Below are positions 57,000 to 64,000 of a DNA stretch of 64,000 nt, piece after piece. The stretch is from Mesorhizobium huakuii. GTDB taxonomy: Bacteria; Pseudomonadota; Alphaproteobacteria; Rhizobiales; Rhizobiaceae. Each line of letters opens with the position of its first letter. The first letter of the stretch is position 1. The stretch covers positions 186,001-250,000 of the forward strand of contig NZ_CP050299.1 of NCBI RefSeq assembly GCF_014189455.1, in the 5' to 3' direction. The position numbers and the translations under genes are program-made. The notes beneath the pieces were generated by a model. The model was not told the origin of the DNA. It was given only the letters and a program-made list of their open reading frames with translations, and made no database searches.

Positions 57000-57490
57000 G
57001 ATGCCATCTGACTAGCCTTGGGGGGGCGCTTACCGGCGCTAATCCAGTGAAATGCACGCAATTCGGCATCATTATGTTCGCCCTGTCCTGTTTGGCGAAC
57101 AGATAGACGTAAACCCAAACGTGGATCTGGACGCGGAGTTGAATGCTGGAGCTTTGATGGAGATAGGCGATGACGATTAGACGAAAATTCAAGAGCGACG
57201 CCTTCGAGGCGGTCCACAGCGCGATGGAAGGCATGGTGCGCGCCGGCACGGTCGACAAGCAGACCCTTCCTTCGACGAAGCCTGCCTGTTCCGGCCGACG
57301 TTATGCGTCGCAAAGAAGATCAAGGCGCTGCCCGAGCGCAATCACGTCAGCCAGCCGGTGTTCGCGCGCTATCTCAACACGTCGCAATCGACGGTGCAGA
57401 AGTGGGAGACCGGTGCGCCAAGCGGCCGAGCGGGCTGTAGCAGAAGCTTCTGTGGGTGGTTGAAAAGCACGGATCGCAGGTGCTGCAGTA
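57000..57490 (+). pseudogene. Scrambled second copy of the higBA toxin-antitoxin pair
   Basis: The region is closely related to 60780-61267. The antitoxin part starts as MTIRRKFKSDAFEAVHSAME at 57170 but shifts frame several times. In the toxin part, about 70 bases (57048-57118) are inverted relative to the flanking DNA, which keeps the normal direction. Neither gene can be expressed as a normal protein. Confidence 0.75.
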
Positions 57491-57526
57491 GCCGCTCAAG
57501 CCCCAACCGTACGGTAGGGTGACCGG

Positions 57527-57670
57527 ATGAAAATGTGGGTAACCAAAGAGGGGCACGAATGGCGGGTGTCGGCATGCCAGCTCTTGCAGGAACGCGCCCG
57601 AAAAGAGGAGGCGGCCGGCGAGGATCCTGCCTGGCCATGGCCAACGGTGACCTCGGATGAACAATTTTAG
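57527..57670 (+). CDS. Small hypothetical protein, 47 residues
   Basis: An open frame from the ATG 57527 reads MKMWVTKEGHEWRVSACQLL and ends DEQF. It has a plausible amphipathic helix but a weak ribosome site, and no family is recognised. It may be a chance frame. Confidence 0.2.
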   Translation: MKMWVTKEGHEWRVSACQLLQERARKEEAAGEDPAWPWPTVTSDEQF

Positions 57671-57802
57671 CGGCAATGTGGCGAACGAAAAAGCCCAGGC
57701 ACGTTTCAGATATGCCGGAAACCAGGGCAATCAAACGGTCCTCTTCGGATGAGGGCGAGATGCACGGACGGGCGGTTTAGTGCCGGTAGGAAGGTGAGGG
57801 CT

Positions 57803-58933
57803 TCACCGGCCGCCTTGCGCCGGCTCGCGCTCGGTGAGAAGCGCCAGCAAGGCCGGATTGATATAGAGGTTCTCGCGACCAGCCTTGACTTCTTGCAACA
57901 GGCCATTGTCGACGAGGGTCTTTAGATAGACCGATGCCGCCTGTCGTTTCGCTATGCCGGATGAAACCAGGTCGCCGATCCGGCAGTACGGATTGACGAA
58001 GATTATCTCGGCAAGCTCTCGGGAGTAGATTTTCGGGAGGTCTCGGCGCAAGCGCTCGGCGGTCTGGTCGAGCAGGTCGCGGATCGCACGTATACGGGCA
58101 GTTGACCAGCCTGCAGTCTCCGTTACCGCGGCGAGCATGTAGAGGATCCAACTTTCCCACGCGCCCTCCGTCGTCACGGCGAGAAGGCGATCGTAGTAGG
58201 CTCCTTTGTTTCGGATGATATAGCGGCTTAGATAGAGCACCGGGATGTCCAGGAGGCCCTTGTCAACCAGATAGAGCAGATTCAGCACGCGGCCGGTTCT
58301 GCCATTGCCGTCGATAAACGGATGGATGGCCTCGAATTGGTAGTGCATCACGGCGAGGCGGATCAACGGATCGATGTCCTCGGCCTCATGGATGTAGCGC
58401 TCCCAGTTCGCCAGCTTGTCGCGCAGGAGGTTCTGTCCCTCGGGCGGGGTGTAGACAACCGCACCCGTCGCCTGGTTGACCAGGGCCGTGCCGGGCGTCG
58501 ACCGAATGTCGAGTTCGACGCCCTTGATGGTGCGGCACACCGCGACCGCCGTTGATGTCGTCACAGGACGCTCTTGCAGAGTTCGGAAGCCCTGATTGAG
58601 CGCGGTGCGGTAGCGCAGCGCCTCCTTCGTGGCAGCATCAGCGAGATTTCCGGCTTCATTGGCGAAGCGAAACAAGCGGTCCGTCGTCGTGACGATGTTC
58701 TCTATTTCGGAACTTGCCTGGGCTTCTAAGAGCGGGATAGAGTTGATGAGGACTGCTTGGTTCGGAATATGCTGACCCGATATCCTGAGTTCTGCTAGGG
58801 CCGCGCGCGCCGCTATGCAGGCCTTGAGCACGGACTTCGTTTCAACATCCTCCTTTGGGGGCAGGGGAGGGAGGTCATTGTAAGGCCGGTCGGCCTGAAA
58901 CGTCATGTCGATGGTTCCCTGTTCGATCGACAT
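57803..58933 (-). CDS. Fic-domain protein with autoinhibitory helix
   Basis: A 376-residue Fic protein from the ATG 58933 (MSIEQGTIDM); another ATG nine codons on is possible. The catalytic loop HPFIDGNGRTGR at about residues 204-215 is complete, so it should transfer AMP from ATP to a target protein. An N-terminal inhibitory motif of the (S/T)xxxE(G/N) type, SSEIEN, lies at about residues 74-79, so activity is probably self-limited. The C-terminal third is a winged helix (RIGDLVSSGIAKRQAASVYL), suggesting DNA binding. Several inverted repeats lie directly upstream and may be its operator. No separate antitoxin gene is present. Confidence 0.9.
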   Translation of the reverse strand: MSIEQGTIDMTFQADRPYNDLPPLPPKEDVETKSVLKACIAARAALAELRISGQHIPNQAVLINSIPLLEAQASSEIENIVTTTDRLFRFANEAGNLADAATKEALRYRTALNQGFRTLQERPVTTSTAVAVCRTIKGVELDIRSTPGTALVNQATGAVVYTPPEGQNLLRDKLANWERYIHEAEDIDPLIRLAVMHYQFEAIHPFIDGNGRTGRVLNLLYLVDKGLLDIPVLYLSRYIIRNKGAYYDRLLAVTTEGAWESWILYMLAAVTETAGWSTARIRAIRDLLDQTAERLRRDLPKIYSRELAEIIFVNPYCRIGDLVSSGIAKRQAASVYLKTLVDNGLLQEVKAGRENLYINPALLALLTEREPAQGGR

Positions 58934-59004
58934 GTCGGGGTTGATATGTCGTTGGCATCGACACATTGTCAAATCATGTCGATAGAACCGTAATCTATCG
59001 ACAT
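58928..59004 (-). promoter_or_regulatory. Clustered inverted repeats upstream of the Fic gene
   Basis: Three related elements are seen: CGACATGTCG at 58928-58937 (overlapping the start), TATGTCG/CGACACAT around 58945-58967, and ATGTCGATAG (58976-58985) facing CTATCGACAT (58995-59004). All share ATGTCG, so one protein, perhaps the winged-helix domain of Fic itself, may bind them. Confidence 0.55.
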
Positions 59005-59071
59005 ATTGTGATAGCAGCAAGGCGATCGCGCAAACGGAGGTTATTAGCGGCGGCTCCCTCCAAAGGGGCGT

Positions 59072-60391
59072 TTACAGCCCGCTTGCCTTGGTGAGGTTGA
59101 TCCGAAACCTGTCGCGCCGGCGCTGATAGCGACGGGTCATTTCCGCGGAAGCATGGCCGAGCTGCTTCTGCACGTATCGCTCATCGACCTCGGCCGAGGA
59201 AGCGAGGCCGGCGCGCAGCGAATGCCCAGAGAATTTGGTCCCGCGCTCGCCTTCCGACAGATCGCCACGAACGCCCGCGGCCAGCGCGGTGCGCTTGACC
59301 AGCCGTGCAACTTCCTGGTCGTTGAGACGCTCGGCTCCAACCGCTTTGCCGTGGCCTGTGACACGGCGGAACAGCGGTCCGTGCGCGATACGAGCGAGTT
59401 TCAACCAGGTCTGCAGGGCGACCACCGGGCAGGTGGCGTCGGAGGAGCCGCGGCCGATCTCGACTTCGCGCCAGCCGGTCTTTCCCCGCAGCGTCACCAG
59501 CATGCCTTTGTCAAAACTCTCGATCCAGCCCGAAGAATCTTCGGTCTGATCGCGGCCAACATCGAGGCCGACTATTTCCGAGCGACGCAGGCCGCCAGCG
59601 AAGCCAAGCAGCAACATGGCGCGATCACGCAGGCCGCGCAGGGTGCCGCGGTCGAGGGTCTCCAGCATCGCGATCAGATCCTCGGGAAGAAGCGCCTCCT
59701 TCTGCCGTGGCGGCTGTGCGTGGCTGTTGCGAATGCCGGCGAGCACAGTGGCGATATGGCGGTCCTTGCGGTCGAGCGGCTGGCCACGCTGCGTATAGTT
59801 CCAGGATAGGGAGGAGAGACGGCGCTCGATTGTCGCCACGGAGTTCGGCTTCTTGTCCCCCGTTACCTTGCCGGATGCGCAGGCGGTGATGTAGAGGCCG
59901 ACGGTCTGTGGGCCAGGCGGAAACACCTCTAGATTCTGGCGGCGTGCCCAGGCGCAAAAATGCTTCCAGTCGGCGGCGTAGGCGCGGCGCGTGTTGGCCG
60001 AACTTGCCGCCTCGACATAGTCGCGGGCGCGGTCGGCGAGCTGGTCCAGGTGTGCCGGCAGGCGATTTGGCGCGGTGGACGACAGGGGAGGGGAGGGCGT
60101 CCAGTCCGAGGTGCCGTCGACCGGCCGTCCCATTGCCATGACGAGATCGATAATGTCCGGCAACTCGTTGTCGAGACCGCCGCTGTCGAGACCGTCGCCG
60201 GCAATCGGCGCTGACGGCTCAGCCCAGGCCTGTGAGGCGGAAATCTCGACATTCAGCGTTGTGCTGTGGGACGCCCCGGAGTTATTCCGGGTGTAAATTT
60301 TGGGCTTCTGCTCGACGTCTTGGGCTGTCGTTCGCATTCCATCAACGGGCGGCAATTCATTGATCTCGAACGAATCAGATTTTGGATTCAT
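59072..60391 (-). CDS. Tyrosine recombinase (phage-integrase family)
   Basis: A 439-residue recombinase. An extended N-terminal region of about 115 residues precedes the SAM-like core-binding domain (SSANTRRAYAADWKHFCAWA). The catalytic domain keeps Arg in GGLRRSEI, the HSLRAG box, His in LGHASAEM and the nucleophile in TRRYQRRR. It could resolve plasmid multimers or integrate an element; its tail and length fit plasmid-borne recombinases. It is a single gene with its own upstream region and divergent from higBA. Confidence 0.88.
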   Translation of the reverse strand: MNPKSDSFEINELPPVDGMRTTAQDVEQKPKIYTRNNSGASHSTTLNVEISASQAWAEPSAPIAGDGLDSGGLDNELPDIIDLVMAMGRPVDGTSDWTPSPPLSSTAPNRLPAHLDQLADRARDYVEAASSANTRRAYAADWKHFCAWARRQNLEVFPPGPQTVGLYITACASGKVTGDKKPNSVATIERRLSSLSWNYTQRGQPLDRKDRHIATVLAGIRNSHAQPPRQKEALLPEDLIAMLETLDRGTLRGLRDRAMLLLGFAGGLRRSEIVGLDVGRDQTEDSSGWIESFDKGMLVTLRGKTGWREVEIGRGSSDATCPVVALQTWLKLARIAHGPLFRRVTGHGKAVGAERLNDQEVARLVKRTALAAGVRGDLSEGERGTKFSGHSLRAGLASSAEVDERYVQKQLGHASAEMTRRYQRRRDRFRINLTKASGL

Positions 60392-60560
60392 TGCCGGATT
60401 CTAGCCGAATTAGCGGATTTTTCGTAACATTTTACAGCGAGGCCGCTGTGGTTCACGGACCCGACAGGGACACGATTGATGATGCCACCTTGGATGAGGC
60501 GGTTGCAAGGGAAGTCGTGATCCGGAGGCTGGCGTCGCTCGACAACCGTTGCGACATCCC

Positions 60561-60589
60561 TTGAATACCATAGCACCAAGTGCTATCTT
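60561..60589 (+). promoter_or_regulatory. higBA promoter with operator in the spacer
   Basis: TTGAAT (60561-60566) and TATCTT (60584-60589) are 17 bases apart. The palindrome ATAGCACCAAGTGCTAT (60570-60586) fills the spacer, so the bound antitoxin would block polymerase. The toxin ATG is at 60595, close to the expected transcription start. Confidence 0.7.
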
Positions 60590-60594
60590 TCGTC

Positions 60595-60954
60595 ATGCCG
60601 GATCGAATATTCAAGGCAGCATGGTTCGCCAAGGCGGCGCGCAAGGCACGGCTTTCGGATGCAGCGCTTACGCGGGCAGCCAGGGAGGCCGCGCAGGGCA
60701 AGGCGGACGATCTCGGCGGAGGCGTTTTCAAAAAACGGCTCGGCGACAATCGCTTCCGATCGATCCTGCTCGCCAGGAGCGGCGAGTTTTGGGTTTACGT
60801 CTATCTGTTCGCTAAACAGGACAGGGCGAACATCGATGATGACGAATTGCGTGCGTTTCGCGATCTGGCCGCGCTCTACCGGCGCAAATCCACCGTGGAT
60901 CTGGACGCGGAATTGACTGCTGGAGCTTTGATGGAGATTGGCGATGACGATTAA
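60595..60954 (+). CDS. higB: HigB-like (RelE/ParE-fold) toxin
   Basis: A 119-residue toxin from the ATG 60595 (MPDRIFKAAWFAKAARKARL). The strand FWVYVYLFAKQDRANIDDDE is typical of this toxin family on alphaproteobacterial plasmids; relatives cleave mRNA in the ribosome. It comes before its antitoxin, the HigBA order, and overlaps it by 11 bases. The promoter lies so close that the mRNA may have almost no leader. Confidence 0.82.
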   Translation: MPDRIFKAAWFAKAARKARLSDAALTRAAREAAQGKADDLGGGVFKKRLGDNRFRSILLARSGEFWVYVYLFAKQDRANIDDDELRAFRDLAALYRRKSTVDLDAELTAGALMEIGDDD

Positions 60955-61267
60955 ACGAAAATTCAAGAGCGACGCCTTCGAGGCGATCCACAGCGCGGTG
61001 GAAGGCATGGTGCGCGCCGGCACGGTCGACAAGCAGACCCTGCGCTCCTTCGACGAAGCCTGCCTTTCCCGGCCGACGATATTCGACGCCAAGAAGATCA
61101 AGGCGCTGCGCGAGCGCAATCACGTCAGCCAGCCGGTGTTCGCGCGCTATCTCAACACGTCCGAATCGACGGTGCAGAAGTGGGAGACCGGCGCCAAGCG
61201 GCCGAGCGGGCTGGCGCTGAAGCTTCTGTCGGTGGTCGAAAAGCACGGTTTGCAGGTGCTGCAGTAG
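60944..61267 (+). CDS. higA: HigA-like antitoxin with Xre-type helix-turn-helix
   Basis: A 107-residue antitoxin from the ATG 60944 (MTIKRKFKSDAFEAIHSAVE). The C-terminal half is an Xre-type helix-turn-helix (HVSQPVFARYLNTSESTVQKW). It should neutralise HigB and, with it, bind the palindrome at 60570-60586. The frame is intact, unlike the scrambled copy at 57.2 kb. Confidence 0.85.
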   Translation: MTIKRKFKSDAFEAIHSAVEGMVRAGTVDKQTLRSFDEACLSRPTIFDAKKIKALRERNHVSQPVFARYLNTSESTVQKWETGAKRPSGLALKLLSVVEKHGLQVLQ

Positions 61268-61284
61268 GCCTTTTTCCAAACGAG

Positions 61285-61303
61285 CGATAATGCAACATTA
61301 TCG
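61285..61303 (+). promoter_or_regulatory. Palindrome upstream of DUF1403-ScpB copy 3
   Basis: CGATAATGCAACATTATCG is a perfect palindrome with an 8-bp arm. Its right half continues as TTATCGTTCATTTT, similar to the sequence upstream of copy 2. It is a likely operator of this gene pair. Confidence 0.6.
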
Positions 61304-61385
61304 TTCATTTTACGAAGGCGACAGGTGCAGCGCTTTCTATCCATTTCTGTTGCCAAAAGCGCCGCCATGATTCATCGTGCTTTTG

Positions 61386-62408
61386 ATGATTCTGCGTCCC
61401 AAACCCTCCCTACGCCACCAGGGCACCCTTCTCGGCGCCATGGCGGCGACCCCGATGCTCGCTGTGCCGAGCTGGTTGCGCCGGGCGGCTCCCGACGCTC
61501 AAACCGTTGCGGCGCAGAGCATTGAGGACATTGCCGTCACTGCCGGCGCCGCCATCGGCGCGCTCGATGCGGTGGTCCGCCGGCAGGAGCGGTGGGCCGG
61601 CGCCTGGCGCCAGCGCCTGGCGCTTTCGGCGGCCGCGGCAACGGCGAAGCAGGCCGGCCGCGTCAACGATGAAAATGCGCTGCGCGATGCCATGCTGCTC
61701 ACACGACCGGGCGATTTTTTGTCCGTCGGCCCGGCCGGATCGATGCTCCTGGCTTGGCGACGGCTGGCCGGCACGCCTGCCGAGAAACTGCTGACCGAGG
61801 CGAGCATCGGCGCGGTGCTGGATGACCTCGGTCTCCGTCGCGACGACGAGGTGGTCAGCGACCTGGCGGACGATCTTCGGCAGCTTTCCGCAGGTATCGG
61901 AACGGTCGGCATGCTGACCGGCGCGTTCGCGACTGCCGAGAGATATGGTTTCGCACGAGCCTTCGTATGTTGGCTCGCCGACGCCCTGCTGGCGCAGCGG
62001 CTGGGCTGGGCCCACGCGGTGCCGCTGCTCGGCGCCGAATCGGCCGTGAGCACAAGCGGTCGCTCGCGTCGATCGGCAGCCAGCTCGGTGGCGACAAGCA
62101 TTGAGACAGATCCCGAGCGTGCGAAAGACCTGCTTGCCGCGCAGGCGCGCGCCGCGTTGCGTGCCATCGATCTGTCCGCCGAGCTCGAGCGCCGCGCGGA
62201 CCGGCTGCTTGCCGTTGCGCCAAAACTCCGGGCCAAGGCGGCGGACGCTGTTGTCGACAAGCTCTTGTCCGATGATGCGATCGTCGCCTCGGAAAAAATC
62301 GCAGGCATGAGTGACCGCGGCCTGCGCCGGCTGTTCGACCGTCTGGTCGAACTCGGCGCCGTGCGCGAGCTTTCCGGCCGCCCGACCTTTCGAATTTACG
62401 GACTGTGA
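61386..62408 (+). CDS. DUF1403 protein, copy 3 (intact)
   Basis: A 340-residue protein of unknown function from the ATG 61386 (a GTG at 61377 is possible). It is helical and Ala-rich, with the conserved GALDAVVRRQERWAGAWRQR, LLTRPGDFLSVGPAG and LGWAHAVPLLGA segments and a C-terminal winged-helix-like end (MSDRGLRRLFDRLVELGAVR). It is followed by an ScpB gene five bases later. Because ScpB normally works with a kleisin (ScpA) and no ScpA is present, DUF1403 is a candidate partner; this is inference. It is the only intact DUF1403 of the three copies here. Confidence 0.85.
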   Translation: MILRPKPSLRHQGTLLGAMAATPMLAVPSWLRRAAPDAQTVAAQSIEDIAVTAGAAIGALDAVVRRQERWAGAWRQRLALSAAAATAKQAGRVNDENALRDAMLLTRPGDFLSVGPAGSMLLAWRRLAGTPAEKLLTEASIGAVLDDLGLRRDDEVVSDLADDLRQLSAGIGTVGMLTGAFATAERYGFARAFVCWLADALLAQRLGWAHAVPLLGAESAVSTSGRSRRSAASSVATSIETDPERAKDLLAAQARAALRAIDLSAELERRADRLLAVAPKLRAKAADAVVDKLLSDDAIVASEKIAGMSDRGLRRLFDRLVELGAVRELSGRPTFRIYGL

Positions 62409-62413
62409 AGACG

Positions 62414-63136
62414 ATGGTTGAGGCGCGCGCGAAACAGGGGAGGGGACGATCAAGCGAAGGTCGATCAGCTGACCAGCGATCAGGCGACCGCCTGTTTGAT
62501 CGGGAGCTGGATCATCTGCCGCCGGAGGTGCGTTGGCGCGAATGGATGAACCGCGTCGAGGCGACGATCTTTGCGGCCAGCGAACCGGTTGGCCGGGAGA
62601 CATTGGCGCGCGTCGTCGGCAAAACCTGCAGCATTGATCTTCTCATCGACGACATCCGCGAGGAGCTGCGCGGTCGGCCCTATGACCTGATCGCCGTCGC
62701 CGGCGGCTGGAAGCATCTGACCCGGCCGGCCTATGCCGACGCCATCCGTGCCGCGGTTGGCGGCAACGAGCGAGCCGTGGATCTAACACAATCTGAAGTG
62801 CTAGTGCTGATGTGCATCGCCTACTTCCAGCCGATCACCCGCGCCGAGCTTTCTTCGTTCTTCGGCAAGGAGATCAGCCGCGATTTTATTGGTCATCTGC
62901 GCGGCGCGAAGCTGATTGCCTCCGGTCCGCGCAGTCCGACACCCGGCGCGCCCTACACCTACGTCACGACCAAAGAATTCCTGCTGGAGTTCGGCCTCGA
63001 CACCCTGCGAGACTTGCCGGATTTCGAGGCGCTCGAGGATGCCGGACTGCTAAGCAAAGAGAAGCTGCTGGCTGGTGAAATCATGCCGGAGTTGGCTGGC
63101 GGCCATGAGGATGTCGCAGTCGATATGGAGGAATAG
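62414..63136 (+). CDS. ScpB-family protein, copy 3 (intact pair)
   Basis: A 240-residue ScpB protein from the ATG 62414 (a GTG at 62405 overlapping the DUF1403 stop is an alternative). It has the same paired winged helices as copies 1 and 2 (EATIFAASEPVGRETLARVVG, YFQPITRAELSSFFGKEISRD) and an acidic C-terminus. With the intact DUF1403 gene before it, this is the most likely functional cassette. Confidence 0.87.
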   Translation: MVEARAKQGRGRSSEGRSADQRSGDRLFDRELDHLPPEVRWREWMNRVEATIFAASEPVGRETLARVVGKTCSIDLLIDDIREELRGRPYDLIAVAGGWKHLTRPAYADAIRAAVGGNERAVDLTQSEVLVLMCIAYFQPITRAELSSFFGKEISRDFIGHLRGAKLIASGPRSPTPGAPYTYVTTKEFLLEFGLDTLRDLPDFEALEDAGLLSKEKLLAGEIMPELAGGHEDVAVDMEE

Positions 63137-63230
63137 CTCGGCGCTGCTGACGCTATGGCTGTGCTTTGCGAAGGCTTCCCGCTTTTCCATAGCCAAATCG
63201 CTGTAGCGACAGCGCCGCCGAGGGCGCCCA

Positions 63231-63260
63231 TGTCCGAAATTTGTAGGCAAATTTCGGACA
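63231..63260. repeat. Perfect 30-base inverted repeat, possible resolvase subsite or terminator
   Basis: TGTCCGAAATTTG, four bases, CAAATTTCGGACA: both 13-base arms match perfectly. The outer TGTCCG/CGGACA halves match the resolvase-type half-sites of transposon 3, so it may be a leftover res subsite. It also lies about 95 bases after ScpB copy 3 and could act as a bidirectional terminator, although no T-run follows. Confidence 0.55.
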
Positions 63261-63665
63261 TTATACGGCTTCTGCGCAACTGCCGCCCAAAAATTCGTGG
63301 TCACGCGCAACGCCAAACTTGAGACTCCGTGGGACAACACCTCGCCGGCTCGTGGGCGACGCCGGCGAGACCCTCCGGACGGAACACGACAAGACGCTAA
63401 TCATCTTTGGAAGGGGCGTTTTGGTCCGAATCTTGATTCAGTGGGCCCGGGTATGGCAATGCGACCAAACGTGACCCGCGGCGTGTCGCCGCAAGCGTCG
63501 GGCGTGGCTGACTTACCAGCGACGCCGCTCGCGAGTTCTACAAGGTGGCGTTGACGTTAGACGCAGAGCAGGGAATCTGGATCGTGGATTAACAGGCTAT
63601 TGCCCGGTTGCGAGCGCCTGAGCCAGCAACAGCGACAAGGTCGGGGAAGGTACATCAGCTTTCGA
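63261..63665. other. Stretch without a recognisable gene
   Basis: Short frames exist on both strands but none has a credible start or family match. Confidence 0.4.
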
Positions 63666-64000
63666 TCACGACCGCTGGGCGGTCGCGGCCTGCTCGTCGA
63701 AATACCGCAACAGGTTCATGCCGCCGCGCACGATGTCGCGTTCGATCGCCTTGCGCGCCATCTTCTTGTTGCGGGCACGGAACGCTTCGATCAACGTCTC
63801 ATGCTCCTCCGCGCCGATATAGTCGTTCTCGGCCTGCTGATAATACACGTTGAGGATCGGACCCATCGATACCCACAGGCTTTCGATCTGCGCGATCAGC
63901 ATGTCCATCTTGGACAGGCGGTAGACGCCGAAGTGGAATGCGCGATTGGCGCGGCGAGCGCGTTCAGCATCGCCGGACGTTTCGCCGGCCACAAAATCAC
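63666..64000 (-). CDS. GntR-family regulator, FCD ligand-binding domain, partial
   Basis: The gene continues beyond the right edge; only the C-terminal 110 residues are visible. RANRAFHFGVYRLSKMDMLI and EHETLIEAFRARNKKMARKA match the FCD domain, whose Asp/His residues bind a metal and a small carboxylate ligand in GntR regulators. The DNA-binding winged helix would lie outside the window. Its regulated genes are not visible. Confidence 0.8.
   Translation of the reverse strand, partial: DFVAGETSGDAERARRANRAFHFGVYRLSKMDMLIAQIESLWVSMGPILNVYYQQAENDYIGAEEHETLIEAFRARNKKMARKAIERDIVRGGMNLLRYFDEQAATAQRS

Noticed and set aside
61410..62603. 397-codon minus-strand frame opposite DUF1403 copy 3
   Set aside because: Shadow frame; similar mirror frames appear opposite the other DUF1403 copies.
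1..64000. CRISPR array
   Set aside because: No regularly spaced direct repeats with unique spacers were seen, and no cas genes.

Overview
The window looks like part of a large, heavily rearranged accessory replicon (plasmid) of an alphaproteobacterium, probably Hyphomicrobiales (Rhizobium, Mesorhizobium or Aminobacter relatives). The evidence is a complete repABC replication and partition unit with a candidate counter-transcribed RNA between repB and repC, three copies of the DUF1403-ScpB gene pair typical of rhizobial plasmids, and remnants of DUF1612 and DUF5623 plasmid genes. One block (about 10.2-18.3 kb) instead looks like Xanthomonas: a broken type III effector gene matching xopAI behind a perfect PIP-box promoter, a second effector-like membrane protein, a ParD-like/zeta-KfrB toxin-antitoxin pair and a TrbM-like gene. 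The replicon is therefore a mosaic.

Layout. 1-4.5 kb: a minus-strand operon encoding GASH, DO-GTPase2, DO-GTPase1 and GAP1-N1 proteins, a GTPase-centred predicted conflict (defence) system. Its first gene is split by an IS630 element, and the break can be repaired exactly on paper. 4.7-10.2 kb: Tn3-family transposon 1, carrying IS66 copy 1. 10.2-18.3 kb: the Xanthomonas-like block, with IS66 copy 2. 18.3-25.8 kb: Tn3-family transposon 2 with 46-bp perfect inverted repeats, its transposase split by IS66 copy 3. 25.9 kb: the 3' end of a tRNA-Arg(CCG), a likely attachment-site scar. 26.3-28.3 kb: a Tat-type flavin amine oxidase plus cytochrome c. 28.9-30.5 kb: DUF1403-ScpB copy 1, cut by Tn3-family transposon 3 (30.5-35.5 kb, with an IS1595 element inside its left terminal repeat). 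35.5-39.4 kb: extradiol dioxygenase, glutaredoxin-like, DoxX and quinone oxidoreductase genes with an ISAs1 element. 39.5-45.6 kb: a defence-like island with a short Argonaute plus DREN-APAZ pair (SPARDA type), a P-loop kinase-like protein, two ASCH proteins and a PIN-GNAT-EVE fusion. 45.9-52.4 kb: remnants of toxin-antitoxin and plasmid genes and DUF1403-ScpB copy 2. 52.5-56.2 kb: repABC. 56.8-61.3 kb: a scrambled higBA copy, an autoinhibited Fic protein, a tyrosine recombinase and an intact higBA. 61.4-63.1 kb: intact DUF1403-ScpB copy 3. The window ends inside a GntR/FCD regulator.

How it works together. repABC, several toxin-antitoxin pairs, the tyrosine recombinase and DUF1403-ScpB would serve inheritance and stability. 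The GTPase operon and the Argonaute/ASCH/PIN island would serve conflict with other elements. The transposons have assembled and then broken many of these modules. Many genes carry single-base frameshifts, often in homopolymers, so real decay and sequencing error cannot be separated from the sequence alone.
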